Origin: an uncultured Acetatifactor sp.
GTDB taxonomy: Bacteria; Bacillota; Clostridia; Lachnospirales; Lachnospiraceae
Length of the DNA: 12,306 bases
Direction of reading: 5' to 3'
NCBI GenBank assembly: GCA_910586835.1
Contig: CAJUJU010000081.1
Span: forward strand, 1-12,306
Shown: positions 6,681 to 12,306 of the stretch, one piece after another
How positions within the stretch are numbered: the first letter of the stretch is position 1
Layout: each line of letters opens with the position of its first letter
Notes under the pieces: model-generated
Told to the model about the DNA's origin: nothing
Databases searched by the model: none
Seen by the model: only the letters and a program-made list of their open reading frames with translations
Position numbers and translations under genes: made by a program

Positions 6681-7526
6681 ATGAATAAAATAAACTGGAA
6701 GAAAGAACTTCGTTTGCTGCCTGGCTATATTATTGTCGTATTGTGGGTGGCTTTCACAGCGGTTATGTTGTGCTGGATTGTGGGAGCCAGTCTGTCTACT
6801 TCAAGAGAAATTTTCTCGGGCAGTATCTTTAAATTTGCGACCGGTCTGCACTGGGAAAATTACGCCACGGCCTGGAAGGTTCAGAACGTGTCGGTATTCT
6901 TCGGCAACTCCCTGCTCTATTCCGTGGTTTCCTGTGTGGGGGTTCTCGCCATAGCTGCTCCCGCGGCTTATGTGCTCTCCCGCTGGCAGTTTAAAGGAGG
7001 AACGGCACTGCGGCTGGGCCTGGTGATTGCCATGAGTGTTCCTGTCATCATGGTTATCATGCCCATTTACTCCCTGGTGGTACAGCTGGGAATCAAGGGG
7101 CGGATCCTGCTGATTCTGCTGTATATTATGCTTCGAGTACCTTATACTACAATTTACCTGTTGGATTTCTTCTCCACTCTGTCAAAGAGCTATGAGGAGG
7201 CCGCTTATCTGGACGGCTGCAGCGGACCCAATACCTTCCTGCGGATCATGCTGCCTCTGGTTCAGCCGGCGGTGATTACCGTGACCATATTTAATTTCAT
7301 GTCTGTTTGGAATGAGTTCTTTATGGCATTGATCTTTACCTCCAGCGAGAGCATGACTCCCGTAGGCGTGGGACTGCTGAATATCGTCAACGCCATGAAG
7401 TATACCGGAAATTACGGCGGAATGTTTGCGGCGGTGATTATTGTGTTCCTGCCCACGTTCCTGTTGTATATCTTCATGTCCGAGAAGATTATTGCAGGCG
7501 TCACCGGCGGCGGTGTCAAAGGGTAA
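6681..7526 (+). CDS. ABC sugar transporter permease, MalG/UgpE type
   Basis: A 281-residue inner-membrane permease, the partner of the preceding MalF-type protein. Hydrophobic segments appear at about 15-36, 73-98, 110-137, 141-163, 196-219 and 245-267. The EAA loop is EEAAYLDGCSGPNTFLRIML (172-191), with the family's EAA...G pattern intact. A strong ribosome site AAAGGAGG (6666-6673) precedes ATG 6681, and that start matches the usual MalG length. The gene is preceded by a 16-nt gap and followed by about 52 nt before the phosphorylase, all on one strand, so binding protein, permeases and enzyme are probably one operon. Confidence 0.94.
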   Translation: MNKINWKKELRLLPGYIIVVLWVAFTAVMLCWIVGASLSTSREIFSGSIFKFATGLHWENYATAWKVQNVSVFFGNSLLYSVVSCVGVLAIAAPAAYVLSRWQFKGGTALRLGLVIAMSVPVIMVIMPIYSLVVQLGIKGRILLILLYIMLRVPYTTIYLLDFFSTLSKSYEEAAYLDGCSGPNTFLRIMLPLVQPAVITVTIFNFMSVWNEFFMALIFTSSESMTPVGVGLLNIVNAMKYTGNYGGMFAAVIIVFLPTFLLYIFMSEKIIAGVTGGGVKG

Positions 7527-7544
7527 AGCACTATATTATTGGCG

Positions 7545-7566
7545 TCTGCGGCCTCTGAGCCGCGGA
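7545..7566 (+). other. Hairpin just upstream of the GH112 start
   Basis: TCTGCGGC (7545-7552) can pair with GCCGCGGA (7559-7566), giving 8 bp including one G-U pair, around the loop CTCTGA. It ends 12 nt before the likely start codon and is not followed by a T-run, so it is not a terminator. It could lower translation initiation or mark an mRNA cleavage site. Confidence 0.4.
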
Positions 7567-7578
7567 CTGCGGAAAGGC

Positions 7579-9759
7579 ATGGAAATATCTATGAGTGAGG
7601 AACAGAGAACTGGAAGGGTGACCATACCCACTGATGTGGATGTGGTGCCCGAGACACTGGAGCTTTTGAAGCGGTGGGGAGCCGACGCGATCCGGGACTG
7701 CGACGGAACCGATTACCCCAATGAGTTGAAGGAAGTGAACGCAAAGGTTTACTCCACCTATTATACGACCCGTAAGGACAACGCCTGGGCAAAGGCGAAT
7801 CCCGACGAGATTCAGCAGTGTTATATCATGACGGGCTTTCACACCGCCACGGAGGGAGCGCTGTCTATCCCGTTGATGAAGGGCATCAGCGAGGAACTGC
7901 TCAAGGCCAACGACCATGACGATATCAGACGCTGGTGGGAGGTAATGGACCGGACAACCGGAGAGCCGGTTTCCCCGGACGCCTGGCGTTATGACAGCGG
8001 CACGGGCTGTGTGGTTCTTGACACACCTCAGCCCTTCCATGATTACACGGTCAGCTTCCTGGCCTACCTGATCTGGGATCCGGTTCATATGTACAATGCC
8101 GTGACCAACGACTGGAAGGATTTTGAACATCAGATCACCTTTGACGTGCGTCAGCCCAAGACCCGGAAGTTTACCATGGAACGTCTGAGGAAGTTTATCG
8201 CGGAGCATCCCTATGTGAATGTGATCCGCTACACCACCTTTTTCCATCAGTTTACACTGGTGTTCGATGAACTGAAGCGGGAAAAATATGTGGACTGGTT
8301 CGGCTACTCCGCCTCTGTCTCCCCCTATATTCTGGAGCAGTTTGAGCGGGAGGTCGGCTATCCCTTCCGGCCCGAGTATATCATCGACCAGGGATATTAC
8401 AACAATCAGTACCGGGTGCCTTCCCGGGAATACAAGGATTTTATGGCCTTTCAGTGCAGAGAGGTAGCGGCTCTGGCGAAAGAGATGGTGGATATCACCC
8501 ATGAGCTGGGGAAGGAAGCCATGATGTTTCTGGGGGATCACTGGATCGGCACCGAGCCCTATCTGGAGGAGTTCAAGTCCATTGGTCTGGATGCAGTGGT
8601 GGGCTCCGTGGGCAACGGCTCCACCCTGCGGCTGATTTCAGACATTCCCGGCGTAAAGTATACCGAGGGACGTTTCCTGCCCTATTTCTTCCCTGATACC
8701 TTCCATGAGGGGGGAGACCCCGTGCGGGAGGCGAAGGAAAACTGGGTGACGGCCAGAAGGGCTATTCTGAGAAAGCCCATCGACCGGATCGGCTATGGCG
8801 GTTATCTGAAGCTGGCATGCCGGTTCCCGGAGTTCATTGATTATGTGGAGAGCGTCTGCGGCGAGTTCCGGGAGCTGTACGAAAATATCAAGGGCACCAC
8901 ACCCTACTGCGTTAAGACAGTGGCTGTCCTGAACAGTTGGGGCAAGGCCAGATCCTGGGGCTGTCATATGGTTCATCACGCCCTGTACCAGAAGCAGAAT
9001 TACTCCTATGCGGGAGTCATCGAAGCACTGTCCGGCGCGCCCTATGACGTGCGATTCATCAGTTTTGACGATATCAGGAAAAATCCCGGCATTCTGGAGG
9101 ACGTAGACGTTGTGATCAATGTGGGAGACGGAGACACCGCCCATACCGGCGGAGCCATCTGGGAGGAACCTGAGATTTCTGCCGCAGTGAAGCGGTTTGT
9201 CTGGAACGGGGGCGGCCTGATCGGCGTGGGCGAGCCTTCCGGTCACCAGTATCAGGGACATTATCTCCAGCTGGCGGGTCTGCTGGGCGTGGAGAAGGAG
9301 ACAGGCTTTACCCTGGGGTATGACAAGTACAACTGGGAGGAGCATCCGGATCACTTTATCCTGGGCGACTGTCAGGGAGAAGTGGACTTCGGTGAGGGAA
9401 TGAAGGGCATCTACGCGCTGGAGGGTGCACAGGTGCTGGTACAGCGGGAGAAGGAGGTACAGCTGGCGGTGAACGGATACGGTTCCGGGCGCGCGGTTTA
9501 CCTTTCCGGGCTGCCTTATTCCTTTGAAAACAGCCGTCTGCTCCACCGTGCCGTGCTGTGGTCAACGCACAGTGAGGAGGAGCTGAACAGATGGCTTTCC
9601 TCCAACTATAATGTGGACGTTCATGCCTATGTGAAAAACGGCAGGTTCTGCGTGGTAAACAATACCTATGTACCTCAGTCCACTACCGTGTACCGGGGAG
9701 ACGGTACCAGCTTTACACTGGATCTGGAGGCAAACGAGATCCGGTGGTATGAGATCTGA
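7579..9759 (+). CDS. gnpA: 1,3-beta-galactosyl-N-acetylhexosamine phosphorylase (GH112)
   Basis: A 726-residue cytoplasmic enzyme that cleaves galacto-N-biose and/or lacto-N-biose with phosphate, yielding alpha-galactose-1-phosphate and N-acetylhexosamine. It matches the Bifidobacterium longum enzyme, as I recall it, along its length. The N-terminal WGADAIRDCDGT stretch, WDPVHMYN (166-173), FLGDHWIGTEPY and YTEGRFLPYFFPDTF are intact. D320 in LGDHW corresponds to the reported proton donor Asp313, and P168, N173 and S343 align with P161, N166 and S336. The order is a TIM-barrel-like region (1 to about 445), a flavodoxin/amidotransferase-like region (about 446-664, starting TVAVLNSWGKARSWG), then a small beta domain. 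The start may instead be ATG 7591; both ribosome sites are weak. Galactosyl-rhamnose phosphorylase is in the same family and cannot be fully excluded. Confidence 0.93.
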   Translation: MEISMSEEQRTGRVTIPTDVDVVPETLELLKRWGADAIRDCDGTDYPNELKEVNAKVYSTYYTTRKDNAWAKANPDEIQQCYIMTGFHTATEGALSIPLMKGISEELLKANDHDDIRRWWEVMDRTTGEPVSPDAWRYDSGTGCVVLDTPQPFHDYTVSFLAYLIWDPVHMYNAVTNDWKDFEHQITFDVRQPKTRKFTMERLRKFIAEHPYVNVIRYTTFFHQFTLVFDELKREKYVDWFGYSASVSPYILEQFEREVGYPFRPEYIIDQGYYNNQYRVPSREYKDFMAFQCREVAALAKEMVDITHELGKEAMMFLGDHWIGTEPYLEEFKSIGLDAVVGSVGNGSTLRLISDIPGVKYTEGRFLPYFFPDTFHEGGDPVREAKENWVTARRAILRKPIDRIGYGGYLKLACRFPEFIDYVESVCGEFRELYENIKGTTPYCVKTVAVLNSWGKARSWGCHMVHHALYQKQNYSYAGVIEALSGAPYDVRFISFDDIRKNPGILEDVDVVINVGDGDTAHTGGAIWEEPEISAAVKRFVWNGGGLIGVGEPSGHQYQGHYLQLAGLLGVEKETGFTLGYDKYNWEEHPDHFILGDCQGEVDFGEGMKGIYALEGAQVLVQREKEVQLAVNGYGSGRAVYLSGLPYSFENSRLLHRAVLWSTHSEEELNRWLSSNYNVDVHAYVKNGRFCVVNNTYVPQSTTVYRGDGTSFTLDLEANEIRWYEI

Positions 9760-9782
9760 TAAAACGGAAGAGATACCAGACG

Positions 9783-9819
9783 AAACGGCAGCCGCACTTT
9801 TCTGTGCGGCTGTCGTTTT
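9783..9819 (+). terminator. Intrinsic terminator closing the transporter-GH112 operon
   Basis: AAACGGCAGCCGCAC (9783-9797) pairs over 15 positions, one of them G-U, with GTGCGGCTGTCGTTT (9804-9818) around the loop TTTTCT, and ends in TTTT (9816-9819). It begins 24 nt after the GH112 stop and separates the glycan operon from the heat-shock operon. The A-run at the left foot means it could also work, less strongly, on the minus strand. Confidence 0.85.
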
Positions 9820-9869
9820 GCGGCATCAATTCGTTTATAATTTCTTTATACTTTTTTCTATAAAATTTG

Positions 9870-9898
9870 TTGACAATGCATACCCTTAGTGATATTTT
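9870..9898 (+). promoter_or_regulatory. Sigma-A promoter of the hrcA-grpE-dnaK operon
   Basis: TTGACA (9870-9875), a 17-nt spacer and TATTTT (9893-9898) form a strong vegetative promoter. The upstream stretch 9825-9869 is very A+T-rich and could act as an UP element. Transcription would begin near 9905, only about 8 nt before the CIRCE operator, the usual geometry for HrcA repression. Confidence 0.82.
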
Positions 9899-9912
9899 AA
9901 GTTTAGTAAATG

Positions 9913-9939
9913 TTAGCACTCTCTTCTAATGAGTGCTAA
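9913..9939. promoter_or_regulatory. CIRCE operator (HrcA binding site)
   Basis: TTAGCACTC (9913-9921), nine bases, then GAGTGCTAA (9931-9939) is a perfect match to the CIRCE consensus. HrcA bound here represses the operon at normal temperature. It lies between the promoter and the hrcA ribosome site, so it will also form a hairpin at the 5' end of the mRNA. Confidence 0.98.
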
Positions 9940-9955
9940 TAAAGGAGAGGAAGGT

Positions 9956-10999
9956 GTGGAAGTGGAGCTGGATGACAGAAAAAAGAAAATCCTGCAGGCG
10001 GTCATCCGAAACTATCTGGAGACAGGCGAACCGGTTGGCAGCAGAACCATTTCAAAGTACACTGATCTCAACTTAAGCTCGGCAACCATCCGAAACGAGA
10101 TGGCGGATCTGGAGGAGATGGGATATATTCTTCAGCCCCATACCTCGGCGGGCCGGATCCCCTCCGACAAGGGGTATCGACTCTATGTGGATACCATGAT
10201 GGAAGAGAAGGAACGGGAGGTTGTGGAGCTGAAGGAAATGCTGGTGGAGCGCCAGGACAAGATGGAGACGCTGCTGAAGCAGGTGGCCAAGGTACTTGCC
10301 AGAAACACCCAGTACGCCACCATGATTTCCGCCCCTCAGGTCAAGAGGAACAAGCTGAAATTCATACAGCTCTCCCGGGTGGATGCCAGACAGATCCTGG
10401 CGGTCATCGTGATTGAGGGAAATGTCATCAAGAACAATATTCTGGAAGTGGACGAAGCCCTGTCGGACGAGACGCTGCTGAAGCTGAATATTCTGCTGAA
10501 CACGAACCTGAACGGTCTTTCCATTGATGAGATTAATCTGGGCATGATAGCGGTGATGAAACAGCAGGCGGGAATCCACAGCGATATCGTTGGGGAGGTC
10601 GTCGACGCGGTGGCGGAGGCCATCCGGGCGGAGGAAGACCTGGAGATCTATACCAGCGGCACCAATAACATTTTCCGGTATCCTGAGCTTGCAGATCAGC
10701 AGAAGGCCAGCGAACTGATCAATACCTTTGAGGAGAAACAGCTGCTGGGAGAGCTTTTGCAGGAGACATCGGCGGGGGAGGAAAATACCGGGATCCAGGT
10801 TTACATCGGCTCAGAGACGCCGGTGCAGAGCATGAGGGACTGCAGTGTGGTCACCGCCACCTATGAGCTGGGAGGCGGCATGAAGGGGACGATTGGTATT
10901 GTGGGCCCCAAGAGGATGGACTACGATAAGGTGGTAGGCACCCTGAGAACCATACAGACGCAGCTGGATGAGCTTTACAGAAGGGAAGACAATCCATAG
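9956..10999 (+). CDS. hrcA: Heat-inducible transcription repressor HrcA
   Basis: A 347-residue repressor that binds the CIRCE site just upstream and so controls its own operon. The winged-helix DNA-binding part (about 5-76) holds ILQAVIRNYLETGEPVGSRT, SSATIRNEMADLEEMGYI and SAGRIPSDKGYRLYVD, all hallmarks of HrcA. The remainder is the HrcA-specific GAF-like and dimerisation region, ending with GGGMKGTIGIVGPKRMDY and VGTLRTIQTQLDELY, which is the typical C-terminus. I chose GTG 9956, with GGAGAGG (9944-9950) upstream; GTG 9962 is nearly as good. The in-frame ATG 9929 lies inside CIRCE without a ribosome site and would add nine unusual residues. GroE-dependent folding of HrcA, known in Bacillus, would provide heat sensing. 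grpE follows after 29 nt. Confidence 0.97.
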   Translation: MEVELDDRKKKILQAVIRNYLETGEPVGSRTISKYTDLNLSSATIRNEMADLEEMGYILQPHTSAGRIPSDKGYRLYVDTMMEEKEREVVELKEMLVERQDKMETLLKQVAKVLARNTQYATMISAPQVKRNKLKFIQLSRVDARQILAVIVIEGNVIKNNILEVDEALSDETLLKLNILLNTNLNGLSIDEINLGMIAVMKQQAGIHSDIVGEVVDAVAEAIRAEEDLEIYTSGTNNIFRYPELADQQKASELINTFEEKQLLGELLQETSAGEENTGIQVYIGSETPVQSMRDCSVVTATYELGGGMKGTIGIVGPKRMDYDKVVGTLRTIQTQLDELYRREDNP

Positions 11000-11028
11000 A
11001 AAGAACAGAGACAGAAAGGACTGAGAAT

Positions 11029-11694
11029 ATGGCGGAACAGGAAAAGGAAATAATGGAGGAAGAGCAGAATCCTCAGGCCGGCACGGAGGACACAGCGCCG
11101 GATGTGGAAACAGGCGCAGAACCGGGGCCCGGCGGCTGTGAGGAGGAATGCACCGGGGAAGAGACTGAAGAAGCCGGAGATTCCGAGGGCGGGGACGCCC
11201 TGAGCTGGTCCGAGAAGCGGGCGGCGAAGAAGCAGGCGAAGCAGGACAAAAAGACGGATGTCCTGAAGGAGCAGATCGAGCAGCTGGAGGACAGGGTGAA
11301 GCGTCAGCTGGCCGAGTTCGAGAACTTCCGCAACCGGACGGAGAAGGAAAAAGCCGCAATGTTTGAGACGGGAGCGAAGAGTGTCATAGAGAAGATCCTT
11401 CCCGTGGTAGACAACTTTGAGCGGGGGCTGGCCATGGTTCCCGAGGACAGGAAGGGCGACGCCTTTGTGGAAGGAATGAACCGTATTTATAAACAGCTTC
11501 TGACGGAGCTGGAAAATATGGGGGTAAAGCCCATAGAGGCAGTGGGCCTGGAGTTTGACCCCAACCTGCACAATGCGGTGATGCAGGTGGAGAGCCAGGA
11601 ATATGAATCCGGGGTGGTGGCCCAGGAGCTTCAGAGGGGCTACACTTACAGAGACAGCGTAGTGCGCCACTCCATGGTGGCGGTTGTACAATAA
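11029..11694 (+). CDS. grpE: Nucleotide exchange factor GrpE
   Basis: A 221-residue cochaperone that releases ADP from DnaK. Residues 1-56 are an acidic, Glu/Gly-rich tail, longer than in the shortest homologues. A Lys-rich patch (63-75) follows, then the long dimerisation helix (78 to about 135) with QLAEFENFRNRTEKEK, and the C-terminal beta-wing domain (about 163-221). The wing carries the GrpE signature, from EFDPNLHNAV through GYTYRDSVVRHSMVAVV. The ATG has the ribosome site AGAAAGGA (11013-11020). hrcA is 29 nt upstream and dnaK 95 nt downstream, the standard Firmicute order. No separate CIRCE or convincing promoter is seen before grpE, so it depends on the hrcA promoter. Confidence 0.98.
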   Translation: MAEQEKEIMEEEQNPQAGTEDTAPDVETGAEPGPGGCEEECTGEETEEAGDSEGGDALSWSEKRAAKKQAKQDKKTDVLKEQIEQLEDRVKRQLAEFENFRNRTEKEKAAMFETGAKSVIEKILPVVDNFERGLAMVPEDRKGDAFVEGMNRIYKQLLTELENMGVKPIEAVGLEFDPNLHNAVMQVESQEYESGVVAQELQRGYTYRDSVVRHSMVAVVQ

Positions 11695-11734
11695 ACCTGT
11701 TAAGATGTTGACTTTTATCATACAAACCGACAAC

Positions 11735-11774
11735 AAACAAAACAATCCAAACAAAACAATCCAAACAAAACATC
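11735..11774 (+). repeat. Tandem 14-bp A/C-rich repeat in the dnaK leader
   Basis: AAACAAAACAATCC is repeated 2.9 times (11735-11748, 11749-11762, 11763-11774, the last copy with one base missing near its end). The stretch holds no G, so it cannot fold with itself, and it ends directly at the dnaK ribosome site CAGGAGG (11774-11780). An unstructured leader of this type would favour ribosome loading on dnaK. It is too short and too simple to be a CRISPR. Confidence 0.8.
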
Positions 11775-11789
11775 AGGAGGCAAATAAAA

Positions 11790-12306
11790 ATGAGTAAGAT
11801 TATTGGTATTGACTTGGGTACTACAAACAGCTGTGTGGCTGTGATGGAGGGCGGTAAGCCCACCGTTATCGCAAATGCTGAGGGTGCGAGAACCACACCT
11901 TCCGTAGTTGCCTTTACAAAGACGGGAGAGAGACTGGTAGGCGAGCCTGCGAAGCGTCAGGCTGTCACCAACGCGGAGAAGACCATTGCATCCATCAAGA
12001 GGGATATGGGAACCGACAATGGCCGCACCATCGACGATAAGAGATATTCTCCTCAGCAGATTTCGGCAATGATTTTGCAGAAGCTGAAGGCGGACGCAGA
12101 GAGCTATCTGGGAGAGAAGGTGACGGAGGCAGTCATCACCGTTCCCGCATATTTTAACGACGCGCAGCGTCAGGCTACCAAGGACGCGGGCAAGATCGCC
12201 GGCCTTGATGTAAAGCGTATTATCAACGAGCCCACCGCGGCAGCTCTTGCTTATGGTCTTGACAATGAGAAGGAGCAGAAGATTATGGTGTATGACCTGG
12301 GCGGCG
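11790..12306 (+). CDS. dnaK: Chaperone protein DnaK (Hsp70), 5' part only
   Basis: The first 172 residues of DnaK, an ATP-driven protein-folding chaperone that works with GrpE and DnaJ; the window ends inside the gene. Visible nucleotide-binding motifs are IGIDLGTTNSCVAV (5-18, phosphate loop 1), GEPAKRQAV, the VTEAVITVPAYFNDAQRQAT stretch, and NEPTAAALAYG (connect 1 region), with the phosphate-2 YDLGG at the very end. The start ATG has a strong ribosome site CAGGAGG (11774-11780) behind the A/C-rich leader repeat. It is the third gene of the CIRCE-controlled operon. Codon choice is strongly biased, as expected for an abundant protein. The sequence seen is intact, with no frameshift. Confidence 0.99.
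   Translation, partial: MSKIIGIDLGTTNSCVAVMEGGKPTVIANAEGARTTPSVVAFTKTGERLVGEPAKRQAVTNAEKTIASIKRDMGTDNGRTIDDKRYSPQQISAMILQKLKADAESYLGEKVTEAVITVPAYFNDAQRQATKDAGKIAGLDVKRIINEPTAAALAYGLDNEKEQKIMVYDLGG

Noticed and set aside
7531..8541. 336-residue minus-strand open frame
   Set aside because: It is antisense to GH112; long antisense frames are common in biased coding DNA and no motif is present.
9929..9955. hrcA start at ATG 9929
   Set aside because: The ATG lies in the CIRCE spacer without an upstream ribosome site; GTG 9956 follows GGAGAGG.
11708..11736. Promoter for dnaK at TTGACT
   Set aside because: The position 17 nt downstream reads CAACAA, so there is no -10 element.
11735..11774. CRISPR-like array
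   Set aside because: The 14-bp units are directly adjacent with no spacers, so this is a simple tandem repeat.

Overview
The window looks like a chromosomal segment of a gut-type Firmicute of the class Clostridia, most likely Lachnospiraceae. Evidence is the low-to-mid GC coding style, strong GGAGG-type ribosome sites, the HrcA/CIRCE heat-shock system, a Lys/Ala/Pro-rich protein with what looks like the DUF6465 C-terminal domain, and an anaerobic sulfatase-maturating enzyme. The species cannot be fixed from the sequence alone.

Layout. (1) 73-3198, + strand: a promoter, then a small Lys/Ala/Pro-rich protein, a cytoplasmic-type S1 sulfatase that starts on TTG and overlaps the previous gene by 4 nt, and a radical-SAM anaerobic sulfatase-maturating enzyme (anSME). 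(2) 3108-3959, - strand: an AraC-family regulator converging on the anSME gene, with its last 90 coding bases antisense to the anSME 3' end. (3) 3960-4324: a divergent regulatory region with one well-formed promoter on each strand and several short inverted and direct repeats. (4) 4325-9759, + strand: a lipoprotein solute-binding protein, two MalF/MalG-type permeases and a GH112 1,3-beta-galactosyl-N-acetylhexosamine phosphorylase, closed by a strong hairpin terminator. (5) 9870 to the window end: a perfect CIRCE operator and the hrcA-grpE-dnaK heat-shock operon, with dnaK cut by the window edge.

How the genes may work together. Regions 1-4 read as one functional locus for host-glycan (mucin or milk-type) disaccharides. 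The ABC importer would bring in galacto-N-biose or lacto-N-biose type sugars. GH112 would cleave them with phosphate in the cytoplasm to galactose-1-phosphate and a free N-acetylhexosamine. The sulfatase has no signal peptide, and its activating enzyme is encoded next to it, so it could remove sulfate inside the cell from imported sulfated sugars. The AraC protein sits between the two arms and is the obvious candidate controller. No importer ATPase and no kinase or uridylyltransferase for the products is encoded here, so those functions must come from elsewhere. The link between sulfatase and phosphorylase is inference from gene order. The heat-shock operon is an ordinary neighbour, separated by a terminator.
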